NCBI GenBank assembly: GCA_030525985.1
Contig: JAUNDR010000015.1
Location: 1-35,098, forward strand
Source of the DNA: Slackia sp.
Lineage (GTDB): Bacteria > Actinomycetota > Coriobacteriia > Coriobacteriales > Eggerthellaceae
Direction of reading: 5' to 3'
Length of the DNA stretch: 35,098 bases
The notes beneath the pieces are model-generated. The model ran no database searches, had not been told where the DNA came from, and saw nothing but the letters and a program-made list of their open reading frames with translations. Each line of letters starts with the position of its first letter. Within the stretch, counting starts at the first letter, position 1. Made by a program: the position numbers and the translations under genes. Of this stretch, positions 22,812 through 30,868 are shown piece by piece.

Positions 22812-23762
22812 CTATCGCCAAATGCGCACTTCGGGCTCGAGACGCACGCCGAAACGTTCCTGCACGCGATTCTGCACGTCTTCGATAAGACGCATCACAT
22901 CGGCCGCCGTAGCGCCGCCTGCATTGACGACGAAGCCCGTGTGCTTTTCCGACACCTGCGCGCCGCCGACGCGATATCCGCGCAGGTCGGAATCCTGAAT
23001 CAGCTTGCCGGCGAAATAGCCCTCGGGACGCTTGAAGGTACTGCCCGCACTCGGCATTTCGAGCGGCTGCTTCTCTTCGCGGCGCGCTTGAAGATCGTCC
23101 ATGCGCGCTTTAATCGCGGCACGCTCGTCCCTTTCAAGCTGCAACACGGCCTCGACCACCACGTAACCCGCCGCATCCATCATGCTGTGCCGATACGACC
23201 AATCCGCCTCATCGCGAGAAACCTTCGCCGTTTCGCCTTCGGGCGTAAGGCACGTCAACTCGACGGCGACGTCTTTGAACTCCCCGCCATAGGCACCCGC
23301 ATTCATGATGGCCGCACCGCCGATCGTACCGGGGATGCCGCTTGCGAACTCGAAACCGGCAAGGCCCGCCGCAAGCGCCGCACGCGCCACGGCCGCATTC
23401 GTCGCACCCGCCTGAACGCGCACCCGATCGCCTTCGACCTCGATGGCCGAAAGGTTGTCGAGCACCTGAAACACCACGCAGCGCAAGCCCTCGTCCGCCA
23501 CGAGCAAATCGCTTCCGTTGCCGATAATGCGATACGGTGCATCCGACACGCGACAGAGACGGATCGCCGCCGCAAGGTCGTCCACCGACCGAGGCGTCAC
23601 GTAAATATCGGCAGGCCCGCCGATGCGAAAGGTCGTATGGTCGGCCATGGGTTCGTTCGTCGAAACATTGCCGTCACCCACGATGTCACCAAGAGCGCGG
23701 GCGAGATCTCTCATATCGACCGCATTCGCTTTCGCCTCGTCATTCGATCGCACAATCGCCAC
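22812..23762 (-). CDS. murB: UDP-N-acetylmuramate dehydrogenase
   Basis: MurB reduces UDP-GlcNAc-enolpyruvate to UDP-MurNAc with NADPH and FAD. The 316 residues include the FAD-binding segments FRIGGPADIYV (45-55), YRIIGNGSDLLV (77-88) and SGIPGTIGGAAIMNAGAYGG (141-160), the SYRHS Tyr-Arg pair (190-191), and the proton donor Ser241 in PSAGSTFKRP. The shape is type II, without the extra loop of the E. coli type. The GTG at 23762 is preferred because GGAAGG stands upstream at usable spacing; the GTG at 23771 overlaps that site. The gap to the ArsC-like gene upstream is 135 bases. Confidence 0.95.
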   Translation of the reverse strand: MAIVRSNDEAKANAVDMRDLARALGDIVGDGNVSTNEPMADHTTFRIGGPADIYVTPRSVDDLAAAIRLCRVSDAPYRIIGNGSDLLVADEGLRCVVFQVLDNLSAIEVEGDRVRVQAGATNAAVARAALAAGLAGFEFASGIPGTIGGAAIMNAGAYGGEFKDVAVELTCLTPEGETAKVSRDEADWSYRHSMMDAAGYVVVEAVLQLERDERAAIKARMDDLQARREEKQPLEMPSAGSTFKRPEGYFAGKLIQDSDLRGYRVGGAQVSEKHTGFVVNAGGATAADVMRLIEDVQNRVQERFGVRLEPEVRIWR

Positions 23763-23897
23763 CGAAACCACCTTCCATCAGAGAAGACGCGCCGACCAAC
23801 GGCGCGCATAGTCCATCCGTCAAACAAACGCCGGCCCGATGCCGCGCTGCGGCGCAGCGCGGCCACAGCGCAAAACCGTGCGGAAAAGCAGCCGACG

Positions 23898-24260
23898 CTA
23901 GGCGCGAAACGCCTCCGCCCACGCCTCTTCCTTAAAGCCTACCAAGACGAAATCGTCGCCCACCGCGATCGGACGCTTCACCAGCATGCCGTCGGTCGCA
24001 AGCGTCTCGAAGCACTCTTCGTCGCTCATACCCGCATCGAGTTTCGCCTTCATGCCGAGTTCGCGGTACTTCATGCCGCTGGTATTGAAAAATCTGCGAA
24101 CGGGCAATCCGCTTTTATCGTGCCATGCCGCCAGTTCCGCAGCCGTCGGGTTCTCCTCGACGATATGCCGGTCGACGTATTCCACGCCATGGTCGTCGAG
24201 CCATTTCTTCGCCTTTTTGCATGTCGTGCATTTCGGATATTCGATGAACAAAACGCCCAT
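23898..24260 (-). CDS. ArsC/Spx-family thioredoxin-fold protein
   Basis: A 120-residue member of the arsenate reductase family. It begins with a beta strand and the Cys11-Thr-Thr-Cys14 motif (YPKCTTCKKAKKWL), and has the RRFFNTSGMKYRELGM and LVKRPIAV segments (the Arg-Pro near 100 is the family's anion site). Proteins with CxxC like this are closer to Spx/YusI-type proteins than to true arsenate reductases, and no arsenic gene is nearby, so a role in thiol redox or stress is more likely. The ATG at 24260 has AAAGGAA six bases upstream. It lies 98 bases after the COG2509 flavoprotein gene on the same strand. Confidence 0.9.
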   Translation of the reverse strand: MGVLFIEYPKCTTCKKAKKWLDDHGVEYVDRHIVEENPTAAELAAWHDKSGLPVRRFFNTSGMKYRELGMKAKLDAGMSDEECFETLATDGMLVKRPIAVGDDFVLVGFKEEAWAEAFRA

Positions 24261-24358
24261 GCCGATTCCTTTCTTCAAGAGAGCTTCTTTCGCTCCTTTA
24301 GCCTGATGCCCCGCTCGCATAGTAATCCGTATTCTCCTGCGGAAAACGGCGCGAAACC

Positions 24359-26062
24359 CTACGAACGGGCCGCCGCCCCATCTTCGTTCAAGCGCGCGAT
24401 CAGCGCCTCCGCTACGCGCAAGCCGTCTACTGCGGCCGACATGATTCCGCCCGCATAGCCGGCGCCTTCGCCGCACGGATAGATGCCCGTTTTCGTCGCC
24501 GATTCCGGGCTCGCCTCCGTACCGTTCGCAAGCAGCGCCTGCATATCCGATTTGTCGCGCACGATGCGCACGGGGCTCGAGCTGCGCGTCTCCACCCCCG
24601 TCATCACCGCATCCTTCGCCGCGAATCCACGCAGCCGCTTGTCGAAAAGCGGCAATGCCGATTCGATCGAACGAGCGACGAACGGCGGAAGCACCTCATG
24701 CAAATCGCACCACGCCACGCCGCGCGCATACGTCGGCTCCACGCCGCCGGCATGCAACCCGTCGCTTCGACGATGCGCCAGAAAATCTCCCACATATTGA
24801 GCAGGAGCCGCATAGGACGACCCCACGGCTTCGTAGGCCGCGCGCTCCATGCGCCGCTGCAGCGCCACGCCCGCCAGCACGTCGTCGCCTTCCAGATCCA
24901 ACTCATCGACTCCCACGAGCACTGCGGCGTTGGCGTTGCGTCCATTGCGCGCGAAACGGCTCATTCCGTTCACGCACACGCCGCCTTCCTCGGATGCCGC
25001 ACAGACCACCTCGCCGCCCGGGCACATGCAAAACGTATAGACGCCGCGACCGTCCTCCAAATGAACGGCGAGCTTGTAATCGGCAGCCCCCAGGGCCGGA
25101 TGCGCGGAGGCCGCACCGTATTGGGCGCGATCGATAAGCTCTTGAGGATGCTCGATGCGCACACCGACGGAAAACGGCTTGCGCTCCATCCGAAGACCCG
25201 CGTCGCGCACGGCCTCGAACGTATCGCGCGCCGAATGCCCGCAGGCAAGGATCAGGAAACGCGCCGGGATCTTCTCGGAAACGCCGCGTGCGACATCGGT
25301 TACCGTGATGGAGTCCAATAGCCCGTCCTTCACATGCATCGCATCGAGCCGCGATGAGAAACGCACCTCGCCGCCGTGTTCCACGATATCCTCGCGCAAG
25401 CGCTTTACCACATCGACAAGCAAATCAGTGCCGATATGGGGCTTCGCCTGCCAAAGAATCTCTTCGGGCGCGCCCGCTTGCGCGAAGATGTGCAGCACAT
25501 CCTTGCAACGGGGATTTTTTATATTCGTCGTCAGCTTGCCATCGGAAAACGTACCCGCCCCGCCTTCGCCGAACTGAATGTTCGATTCGGGGTCGAGCGG
25601 ACCGCCCGCATCGAATCGCGCAACGGAGGCAAGGCGCGCATCGACATCCTGTCCGCGTTCGATGACGAGCGGACGTGCGCCGGCTCTGGCGAGGGTCCAT
25701 GCAGCGAACAATCCAGCAGGGCCCGTTCCCACCACGACGGGGCGCTGCAATGCAGGAGCCTCAAGACGCGAGGGCTCATATCCCGCATAGGGCTTGTGCA
25801 TCCCGACACGCGCGGGCGGCTTGCAGCCTTTTCGGATGATGTCGGCCTCTTCCTCTGCGGAGCATCCGCATTCGAAGGCATATGACGCAACAAAGTGCAC
25901 GTCGTTTTTCTTGCGCGCATCGACGCTGCGCTTCAAAAGGCGCAAAGACCGGATGCTTCCCCGGTCTATTCCGAGAGATCGCGCGATCGCCTTGCGCACG
26001 ATGTCCTCTTTTCCGCCGAGACCCGCATCGAGCGGAAGACGGAGGTTGCTCACCTCAAGCAT
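24359..26062 (-). CDS. FAD-dependent oxidoreductase, COG2509 type
   Basis: A 567-residue flavoprotein of the COG2509 group, whose reaction is not known. The first 100 residues form a small alpha/beta domain (ending near KPYAGYEPSRL), followed by the dinucleotide fold VVVGTGPAGLFAAWTLA at about 110-126, the FGEGGAGTFSDGKL segment, ACGHSARDTFE and the C-terminal FAD contact YPCGEGAGYAGGIMSAAVDG. GGAAGAGGT lies before the ATG. It is 36 bases downstream of a HI0933-type flavoprotein gene, so two unrelated-looking FAD enzymes are probably co-transcribed. Electron donor and substrate are unknown. Confidence 0.9.
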   Translation of the reverse strand: MLEVSNLRLPLDAGLGGKEDIVRKAIARSLGIDRGSIRSLRLLKRSVDARKKNDVHFVASYAFECGCSAEEEADIIRKGCKPPARVGMHKPYAGYEPSRLEAPALQRPVVVGTGPAGLFAAWTLARAGARPLVIERGQDVDARLASVARFDAGGPLDPESNIQFGEGGAGTFSDGKLTTNIKNPRCKDVLHIFAQAGAPEEILWQAKPHIGTDLLVDVVKRLREDIVEHGGEVRFSSRLDAMHVKDGLLDSITVTDVARGVSEKIPARFLILACGHSARDTFEAVRDAGLRMERKPFSVGVRIEHPQELIDRAQYGAASAHPALGAADYKLAVHLEDGRGVYTFCMCPGGEVVCAASEEGGVCVNGMSRFARNGRNANAAVLVGVDELDLEGDDVLAGVALQRRMERAAYEAVGSSYAAPAQYVGDFLAHRRSDGLHAGGVEPTYARGVAWCDLHEVLPPFVARSIESALPLFDKRLRGFAAKDAVMTGVETRSSSPVRIVRDKSDMQALLANGTEASPESATKTGIYPCGEGAGYAGGIMSAAVDGLRVAEALIARLNEDGAAARS

Positions 26063-26098
26063 GAATACCTCTTCCGTAGACGAATGGGCACGACGACG

Positions 26099-27337
26099 CT
26101 ACCGGACGGACGCCGCAGCAACGGCGCGACCCGCCAGCAAGCCGCTCGTCCAAGCCCAATGCAGGTTGTAACCGCCGCAGCGCCCATCGATATCGAGCGC
26201 TTCGCCCACAGCGAAAAGACCCGGATGCTTTTTGCATTGCATCGTTTCGGGGTCGAACTCCTTCACGGCATAGCCTCCGCGCATGACCTGGGCCTGCTTG
26301 GGATCGGCGATGCCCTTCACCGTCAAGCCGAACGACTCGGACACCATGGCGAGCACGACCGCCTCCTGCTCGGCGATAATCGGCTCGTCGGGATCGATCC
26401 CCGCCGCAACCACGACGGCGCGCGCCACACGCGACGGCAGCATTCCCGCCATGATCTGGCACGCCGTACGCGTCGGATGGGCGATCGCCTGATTCCAAAT
26501 GAAATCGACTTTCTGCTGCGGATCGAGGTCGGGCAGCAGGTCGATGAACACCATCTGACCGGGCCGCACATAGCGCGACATATCGAACACGGCGATGCCC
26601 GAAATTCCGTAATCGCGGAAGAGAATCTCTCCATGGGTTTCGGGGCCTTCGTAATCGGATTCGAAATCGGGGTCGACCACGTCCATCCATGCATCGCGCA
26701 AATCTTCAGGTTCGGTATCGAGATAAAGACGGGCGCGCACGCGAATGCCCGAAAGCCCTTTGATGTTGGCGGTATCGGTCTTCAGCCCCACAAGAACAGG
26801 ATGGGTCGGGGCATATTTCACATCGGCGGGAACGAGCCCCTTCGCGGGAGCGCCGCCGACCGCCACGACCACGGCGTCGAAGCGCTCATGCGAGCCATCT
26901 TCAAACGTCACATCCCACGCCGACGACGAATCGGCCGGCCGCACCGAGCGAACCTTCTCGCCGCAGCGCAATTCGACATGAGCCTCATCGAGGCAAAGCC
27001 TCAGCATATCGACGACCGTCGCGGCCTTATTGCTGTAAGGATAGATGCGCCCTTCGTCCTCTTCGAAAGCAAGCAGGCCCGCATCGGAAAAGAAGCGCTG
27101 CACCTCTTCGGAAGGAAGCGCATTCATGACAGCCTGGACGAATTCGGGGCGATTGTAATCATCGCTTATGATGTCGGCGTTTCCGATATTGCAACGCCCG
27201 TTGCCCGTCGCAAGGATTTTCTTTCCAATGCGGTCGGCAGCCTCGAGCACGACGACTTCTTCGACGCCCGCTCGGGCGGCCTCGATGGCGCACACAAGGC
27301 CCGATGCCCCTCCTCCGACGATGGCGACACGCGTCAT
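26099..27337 (-). CDS. NAD(P)/FAD-dependent oxidoreductase, HI0933/BaiN family
   Basis: A 412-residue flavoprotein. The N-terminal fold has IVGGGASGLVCAIEAARAG, followed by KILATGNGRCNIGN and the C-terminal GGYNLHWAWTSGLLAGR, the three blocks that define the HI0933 family. One member, BaiN, reduces bile-acid intermediates, but most are uncharacterised, so no substrate is given. Of two consecutive ATG codons, the second (27337) has the better spacing (seven bases) from AGGAGG; either choice overlaps the stop codon of the Cys-rich gene, a sign of translational coupling. Confidence 0.92.
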   Translation of the reverse strand: MTRVAIVGGGASGLVCAIEAARAGVEEVVVLEAADRIGKKILATGNGRCNIGNADIISDDYNRPEFVQAVMNALPSEEVQRFFSDAGLLAFEEDEGRIYPYSNKAATVVDMLRLCLDEAHVELRCGEKVRSVRPADSSSAWDVTFEDGSHERFDAVVVAVGGAPAKGLVPADVKYAPTHPVLVGLKTDTANIKGLSGIRVRARLYLDTEPEDLRDAWMDVVDPDFESDYEGPETHGEILFRDYGISGIAVFDMSRYVRPGQMVFIDLLPDLDPQQKVDFIWNQAIAHPTRTACQIMAGMLPSRVARAVVVAAGIDPDEPIIAEQEAVVLAMVSESFGLTVKGIADPKQAQVMRGGYAVKEFDPETMQCKKHPGLFAVGEALDIDGRCGGYNLHWAWTSGLLAGRAVAAASVR

Positions 27338-27591
27338 CATCGCACCTCCTTACCTTTGATTACAGGGCCGTTCTTGATGAAGAACGTACACGCCCGGCAG
27401 ATTTCTTTCACAGCAGCCGATCGATCGACCTCGGGATTGTCGAGAATAGCGAATCCTTGGGCCACCTCATGCGTAGGACGGTCGCATGCCGAAAAATTGC
27501 AATCGGGGGGACATGGCTCGCCCGGCACATTATGCGGACAACGACTTTGCATTTCGTCATCGCACCCCCGCAGTTCCCAGCAAAACGCCAC
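27337..27591 (-). CDS. Small Cys-rich protein (CW-type)
   Basis: An 84-residue protein with eight cysteines: FCWELRGC at the start, SRCPHN, CPPDCNFSAC and later ICRACTFF. The CWE-x-x-x-C beginning followed by a CP pair resembles two-CW-type small proteins, and the pattern suggests a bound metal or iron-sulfur cluster; this is a resemblance seen by eye. The start is the GTG at 27591, with GGGAG five bases upstream. Its stop codon overlaps the start of the HI0933-type flavoprotein gene, so it is probably made together with that enzyme and may serve as its electron carrier or regulator. Function unknown. Confidence 0.75.
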   Translation of the reverse strand: MAFCWELRGCDDEMQSRCPHNVPGEPCPPDCNFSACDRPTHEVAQGFAILDNPEVDRSAAVKEICRACTFFIKNGPVIKGKEVR

Positions 27592-27780
27592 GACAGCTCC
27601 CTTCTCGCTGAAAACGCCATGAATCGATGGAATCTCGATGGCGCCGATTTTCTTTGCCCTGCACGGAAGACGGTATGCCGCCCAGACCGGCAGATTCGAA
27701 TCATCGCATGCATCGCATGATACTGCGTTGCCATCGAAGCCGACGCGGCGAGAACCCGACCGACGAAAACGCCGGAAATA

Positions 27781-27805
27781 AAAAACCCAGGCATATGCCT
27801 GGGTT
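27781..27805 (-). terminator. Terminator of the tRNA-Glu gene
   Basis: A perfect 10-bp stem (27805-27796 with 27791-27782) on a 4-base loop is followed by TTATTT on the minus strand, just after the tRNA 3' end. The 188 bases between it and the Cys-rich gene show no gene. Confidence 0.9.
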
Positions 27806-27813
27806 TGAATTCG

Positions 27814-27888
27814 ATGGTGCCCCCAACGAGAATCGAACTCGTGTCTCAGCCTTGAAAGGGCCGCGTCCTGACCTCTAGACTATGGGGA
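27814..27888 (-). tRNA. tRNA-Glu (anticodon TTC)
   Basis: A 75-base cloverleaf on the minus strand. The 5' GTCCCCA pairs with the 3' TGGGGGC in a 7-bp acceptor stem, the anticodon loop is CTTTCAA with TTC, the T arm has GTTCGATTC, and CCA is encoded. It reads GAA and GAG codons. Confidence 0.97.
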
Positions 27889-27908
27889 CTTGCTTAAGCA
27901 GCTTGGAT

Positions 27909-27937
27909 ATTATTGCAAACTACCAATGGCATTGCAA
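27909..27937 (-). promoter_or_regulatory. Promoter of the tRNA-Glu gene
   Basis: TTGCAA (27937-27932) and AATAAT (27914-27909) on the minus strand are 17 bases apart and about 20 bases before the tRNA 5' end. Each box is close to consensus. Confidence 0.65.
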
Positions 27938-28001
27938 CACTTTTTTGAAAAAATTTCCGACTTTTTTGCCAAACGCGATCGATCGGAAGCAAAAGCGTGA
28001 T

Positions 28002-28493
28002 TCAACAGGCAATATCCGCTATCGAAACGTCGCATGCCCTCATCAAATCTTCGAGCGACAACTCGATTTGGTCGCCGATTCGCCCACCCGAGCAAATAAT
28101 GGCATCGTCCGACAACATAGCTGCTTCGTCGATGAAGGTCACGAAGGCCTTCTTCATTCCCAAGGGGCTGCATCCTCCGTGCACATACCCCGTCAAAGAA
28201 AGAAGCTCTCGCGACTTGACCATGACGATGCTTTTCTCATGCGCCGCAGCGGCAGCCTTCTTCAGGTCGAGCTCCATAGCGACAGGCACCATGAACACAT
28301 AATGTTCGCCGCTCTTGCCCACGGTCACCAGAGTCTTGAACACCCTGTCGGGGTCCTGTCCGAGAAAAGCCGCAACCTCGACGCCCGAAAGGGCCTGGGC
28401 GGCATCGTAGACATGATGGCGATAATCGATACCGAGTTTGTCGAGAAGGCGCATCGCGTTCGTTTTCTCAGACTTCTCCTTGCGCGCGCTCAT
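28002..28493 (-). CDS. ybaK: Cys-tRNA(Pro)/Cys-tRNA(Cys) deacylase YbaK/EbsC family
   Basis: A 163-residue editing-domain protein that removes Cys misattached to tRNA-Pro. Family features include the VYDAAQALSGVEVAAFLG segment, VFKTLVTVG with its conserved Lys, YVFMVPVAMELDLKKAAAA and the GGCSPLGMKK turn; IICSGGRIGDQIEL ends the fold. The ATG at 28493 overlaps the upstream stop codon in an ATGA, so it is translationally coupled to the DUF4013 membrane-protein gene; the frame extends much further upstream but is then a shadow of that gene. GGGGCTGG may serve as the binding site. Confidence 0.95.
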   Translation of the reverse strand: MSARKEKSEKTNAMRLLDKLGIDYRHHVYDAAQALSGVEVAAFLGQDPDRVFKTLVTVGKSGEHYVFMVPVAMELDLKKAAAAAHEKSIVMVKSRELLSLTGYVHGGCSPLGMKKAFVTFIDEAAMLSDDAIICSGGRIGDQIELSLEDLMRACDVSIADIAC

Positions 28494-29380
28494 GAAAACC
28501 AGCCCCTTTGAAAAGCGGTCGGCGGCAACGGATCGTCTTGCGACCCCCAGGATGCAACATCGAAACGAGCCGTCCAATATCCAAGGCTGCGATAAACCAA
28601 CGCCTGGATCATTACGCCGCATACGATTGAAAGATAAAAGACCGCCAAAGCGAACACGGCGGCAGCAGCAAGGCCGAGAAGCGCGATACCGTCGAAGCCA
28701 TAAGCGGAAAGTCCCGAAAAATCGGCGATTCCCGCCATGCCGAGAGCGAAAATCATCCCCAAAAACAAAACGACGAACCAAACGATCGACATCGCCGCCC
28801 CTACGACAAGCGTCGCCAAGAAGCTGCAGAAGAATATCTTGATCAGACCCGCCGGGTCGCGCCTGATCATCGACCAGACATGACCGATTTGAAAAGCCGA
28901 GCTCAATGTGTCGTAGATGCTCATGCGCATCAGAGAGACCCAGACGAAGAACTGAACGGCGAATGCCGCCACGATTCCTGCGGCAAACACTCCGAACGAT
29001 CCGAAAAGCGCGGGAAACATAAGAATGCCCGCAAGGTGCCTTCCTCCGAACAAAGCGGAGAGCGCACCGGCCGCCAAGCCGAAAAAGCCCATGCACACGA
29101 ATACGCAAACGCACACGGCCGCCGCGAATGCAAGGCTGACGACCAGCGCGAAAAAGCCCCTTCGATACAAGGCGCCGTCTTCATTGCCGAAAATGCGCTT
29201 CGGCAGCGGATTATCCATCCCCCAGGCGGCATCGCGCGCCCAACCGAGCAGGTAACCCGATACGACCAACGGACCGAATAAAGGAATCAAAGACACTAGT
29301 GCAAGCAAGCATATCTTGCCGAACCACGCATCGCTCGCACGAAGGGCTTGCCAAGAACGAGAAAAGTACCCTTGCTTCAT
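28490..29380 (-). CDS. DUF4013 family integral membrane protein
   Basis: A 296-residue membrane protein of unknown role. The N-terminal part, with GYLLGWARDAAWGMDNPLPK after the first hydrophobic segment, is the characteristic DUF4013 feature. About six hydrophobic segments follow (around 78-100, 118-148, 183-210, 225-262), and the polar C-terminus ends QRGWFS. The ATG at 29380 has GAAAGGGG upstream. The stop overlaps the ybaK start by four bases. The gene lies about 40 bases after the rplJL terminator hairpin and is presumably transcribed separately. Confidence 0.82.
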   Translation of the reverse strand: MKQGYFSRSWQALRASDAWFGKICLLALVSLIPLFGPLVVSGYLLGWARDAAWGMDNPLPKRIFGNEDGALYRRGFFALVVSLAFAAAVCVCVFVCMGFFGLAAGALSALFGGRHLAGILMFPALFGSFGVFAAGIVAAFAVQFFVWVSLMRMSIYDTLSSAFQIGHVWSMIRRDPAGLIKIFFCSFLATLVVGAAMSIVWFVVLFLGMIFALGMAGIADFSGLSAYGFDGIALLGLAAAAVFALAVFYLSIVCGVMIQALVYRSLGYWTARFDVASWGSQDDPLPPTAFQRGWFS

Positions 29381-29419
29381 ACGGCCCCTTTCCGTCGTTT
29401 GCCGATTGACGACTATACA

Positions 29420-29453
29420 ACGAAGGGCCGAGGCGAATGCCCCGACCCTTCGT
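29420..29453 (-). terminator. Terminator of the rplJ-rplL operon
   Basis: A 15-bp stem (29453-29439 with 29434-29420, including G-U pairs) on a 4-base loop lies about 37 bases past the rplL stop. The tail is short in T (TGTATAG). Confidence 0.75.
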
Positions 29454-29489
29454 CCGTAGCAGAAAAGAAATTCGTCTGTTGACGATTTG

Positions 29490-29864
29490 TTACTTCAGGG
29501 TAACAGCAGCGCCAGCCTCTTCCAGCTTGGCCTTGATCTCCTCAGCCTTGTCCTTGGCAACGCCCTCCTGGATGGCCTTGGGAGCACCCTCGACGACCTC
29601 CTTGGCCTCTTTCAGGCCAAGACCGGTGATCTCGCGGACAACCTTGATGACGGCGATCTTGTTGTCGCCGAAGCCCTCGAGGACGACGTCGAACTCGGAC
29701 TTCTCTTCAGCAGCGCCAGCGTCGGCGGCAGGAGCGGCAGCAACAGCCACGGGAGCAGCAGCGGAGACGCCGAAGACGTCCTCGAGCTCCTTGACGAGCT
29801 CGGAGAGCTCCAGGGCGGGCATTTCCTTCAAAGCTTCGATGATCTCTTCACGAGTAACGGCCAT
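29490..29864 (-). CDS. rplL: 50S ribosomal protein L7/L12
   Basis: L7/L12 forms the ribosomal stalk that recruits translation GTPases. The 124 residues have the N-terminal dimerisation helices (1-33), an Ala/Pro-rich hinge (about 34-55) and the C-terminal domain with [20 protein letters not shown] and [18 protein letters not shown]. The ATG at 29864 has GGAG just upstream and gives the standard [15 protein letters not shown] start. It follows rplJ by 87 bases. rpoB does not follow, which is unusual for this operon. Confidence 0.98.
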   Translation of the reverse strand: MAVTREEIIEALKEMPALELSELVKELEDVFGVSAAAPVAVAAAPAADAGAAEEKSEFDVVLEGFGDNKIAVIKVVREITGLGLKEAKEVVEGAPKAIQEGVAKDKAEEIKAKLEEAGAAVTLK

Positions 29865-29951
29865 GGTAATGGCTCCTTTCACAACAGGCGCTCTCGAAAC
29901 GATACGCGCCTCGATTTTCACATGTCACGGCTTAAGCCGCTTTATGCAGCA

Positions 29952-30473
29952 TTACGCTGCGGACTTCTGATCCGCGATAGCGGAAACCGCGCGAGCGAAG
30001 TATTCCATCGGGCCATTGCAGACGCGGACCATCTTGACCATGGGGTTGCTGATGGTACCGAGCAGCTTGGCGATGAGCTCCTCGCGGGAAGGAAGGGCTG
30101 CGATAGCCTCGACCTCGGCAGCGCCGTAAGCGACGCCGTCCATCATGCCGCCTTTGATGACCAGGTTCTCGTTCTTCTTCGCAAAGTCCTTGATGGCCTT
30201 GGCGGAAGCGACCGGGTCGCCCGTAGCGAACACGAAAGCGGAAGGACCGGAGAGGATGTCGCCCAGCTCAGGAAGCTCGGCGTTCTCCAAAGCAAGACGC
30301 ATCAGGGTGTTCTTGTAAACGCCCATCTTCGCGTCGGCCTCGCGAATGCTGCGACGGAGAGCCTCCACCTCCTTGACGGTCAGACCACGGTAGTCGATGA
30401 CCCACATGGCGGAAACGCCCTCGAGCTCGGCAGCGATCTTCGCGACGTTCTCGATATTGTGTTTGTTCGGCAT
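29952..30473 (-). CDS. rplJ: 50S ribosomal protein L10
   Basis: L10 anchors the L7/L12 dimers to 23S rRNA and, in many bacteria, represses its own operon by binding the mRNA leader. The 173 residues start MPNKHNIENVAKIAAELEG and have the usual VIDYRGLTVKEVEALRR, VYKNTLMRLALEN and GPSAFVFATGDPVASAK blocks; the C-terminal helix binds L12. AAAAGGAGGTGA lies in front of the ATG. Upstream is the L10 leader RNA and a terminator. The rplK and rplA genes are not upstream, so the operon is a detached rplJL pair. Confidence 0.98.
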   Translation of the reverse strand: MPNKHNIENVAKIAAELEGVSAMWVIDYRGLTVKEVEALRRSIREADAKMGVYKNTLMRLALENAELPELGDILSGPSAFVFATGDPVASAKAIKDFAKKNENLVIKGGMMDGVAYGAAEVEAIAALPSREELIAKLLGTISNPMVKMVRVCNGPMEYFARAVSAIADQKSAA

Positions 30474-30537
30474 ACTGTTCACCTCCTTTTCGTTTTTGCT
30501 CAAATGCTCCGCCTCGATGGTGGGCCTTTTCGCAAAA

Positions 30538-30573
30538 CGAAAAGAAAGACCCCCGGTCGAAGACACGGGGGTC
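30538..30573 (-). terminator. Attenuator terminator in the rplJL leader
   Basis: GACCCCCG (30573-30566) pairs with CGGGGGTC (30555-30548) on the minus strand and is followed by TTTCTTTTC. It lies between the L10 leader and the rplJ start, about 65 bases before the ATG, so it can stop transcription before the operon. Confidence 0.8.
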
Positions 30574-30585
30574 GCACTATCATAT

Positions 30586-30677
30586 GCGCTCCACCTCGGC
30601 TGGCTGCTTTCGCAATTAAATCCATCTGGATGCCTGCTGTCTTCGGTAGCGGAACTATCGTTCACCTGCGTTGTTAA
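30586..30677 (-). ncRNA. Ribosomal protein L10 leader RNA
   Basis: On the minus strand, GACAGCAGG (30641-30633) and GCCGAGGTGG (30600-30591) are the two conserved strands of the L10 leader. Between them lie two small hairpins, ATCC-AGAT-GGAT and a GAAA-capped TGC/GCA stem. AACGCAGGTGAACG precedes the element. L10 or the L10-L12 complex binds this structure for autogenous control. Boundaries are approximate. Confidence 0.82.
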
Positions 30678-30689
30678 ACGCGATGAATT

Positions 30690-30717
30690 ATTTTATGCAA
30701 AACGAGAGAATACGCAA
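30690..30717 (-). promoter_or_regulatory. Predicted rplJL promoter
   Basis: TTGCGT (30717-30712) and TAAAAT (30695-30690) are 16 bases apart on the minus strand, placing the start near 30683 and giving a leader of about 210 bases containing the L10 element and the attenuator. The sequence from 30718 to 30820 shows nothing else. Confidence 0.55.
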
Positions 30718-30820
30718 GCTTTTATTTTCGAATATGAAGAAGTCGTGAAATGCCCCAAGAAAGGCGGCGATACCAGTTTGCCGCGCAATCGATTCGACAT
30801 GCGAAAAGCGAGCGTGAAAC

Positions 30821-30849
30821 AAAAGGCGGGGCGCCGCCGCCCCGCCTTT
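30821..30849 (-). terminator. Terminator of the 636-residue membrane protein gene
   Basis: An 11-bp stem (30849-30839 with 30832-30822) on a 6-base loop is followed by TTTGTTTC on the minus strand, about 20 bases past the stop codon. Confidence 0.88.
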
Positions 30850-30868
30850 CAATCGCTCCGATGGAGAA

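Noticed and set aside
23898-24260. Arsenate reductase with an arsenic-resistance role.
   Set aside because: The CTTC motif and the lack of any arsenic gene nearby fit the wider Spx/YusI-like group better.
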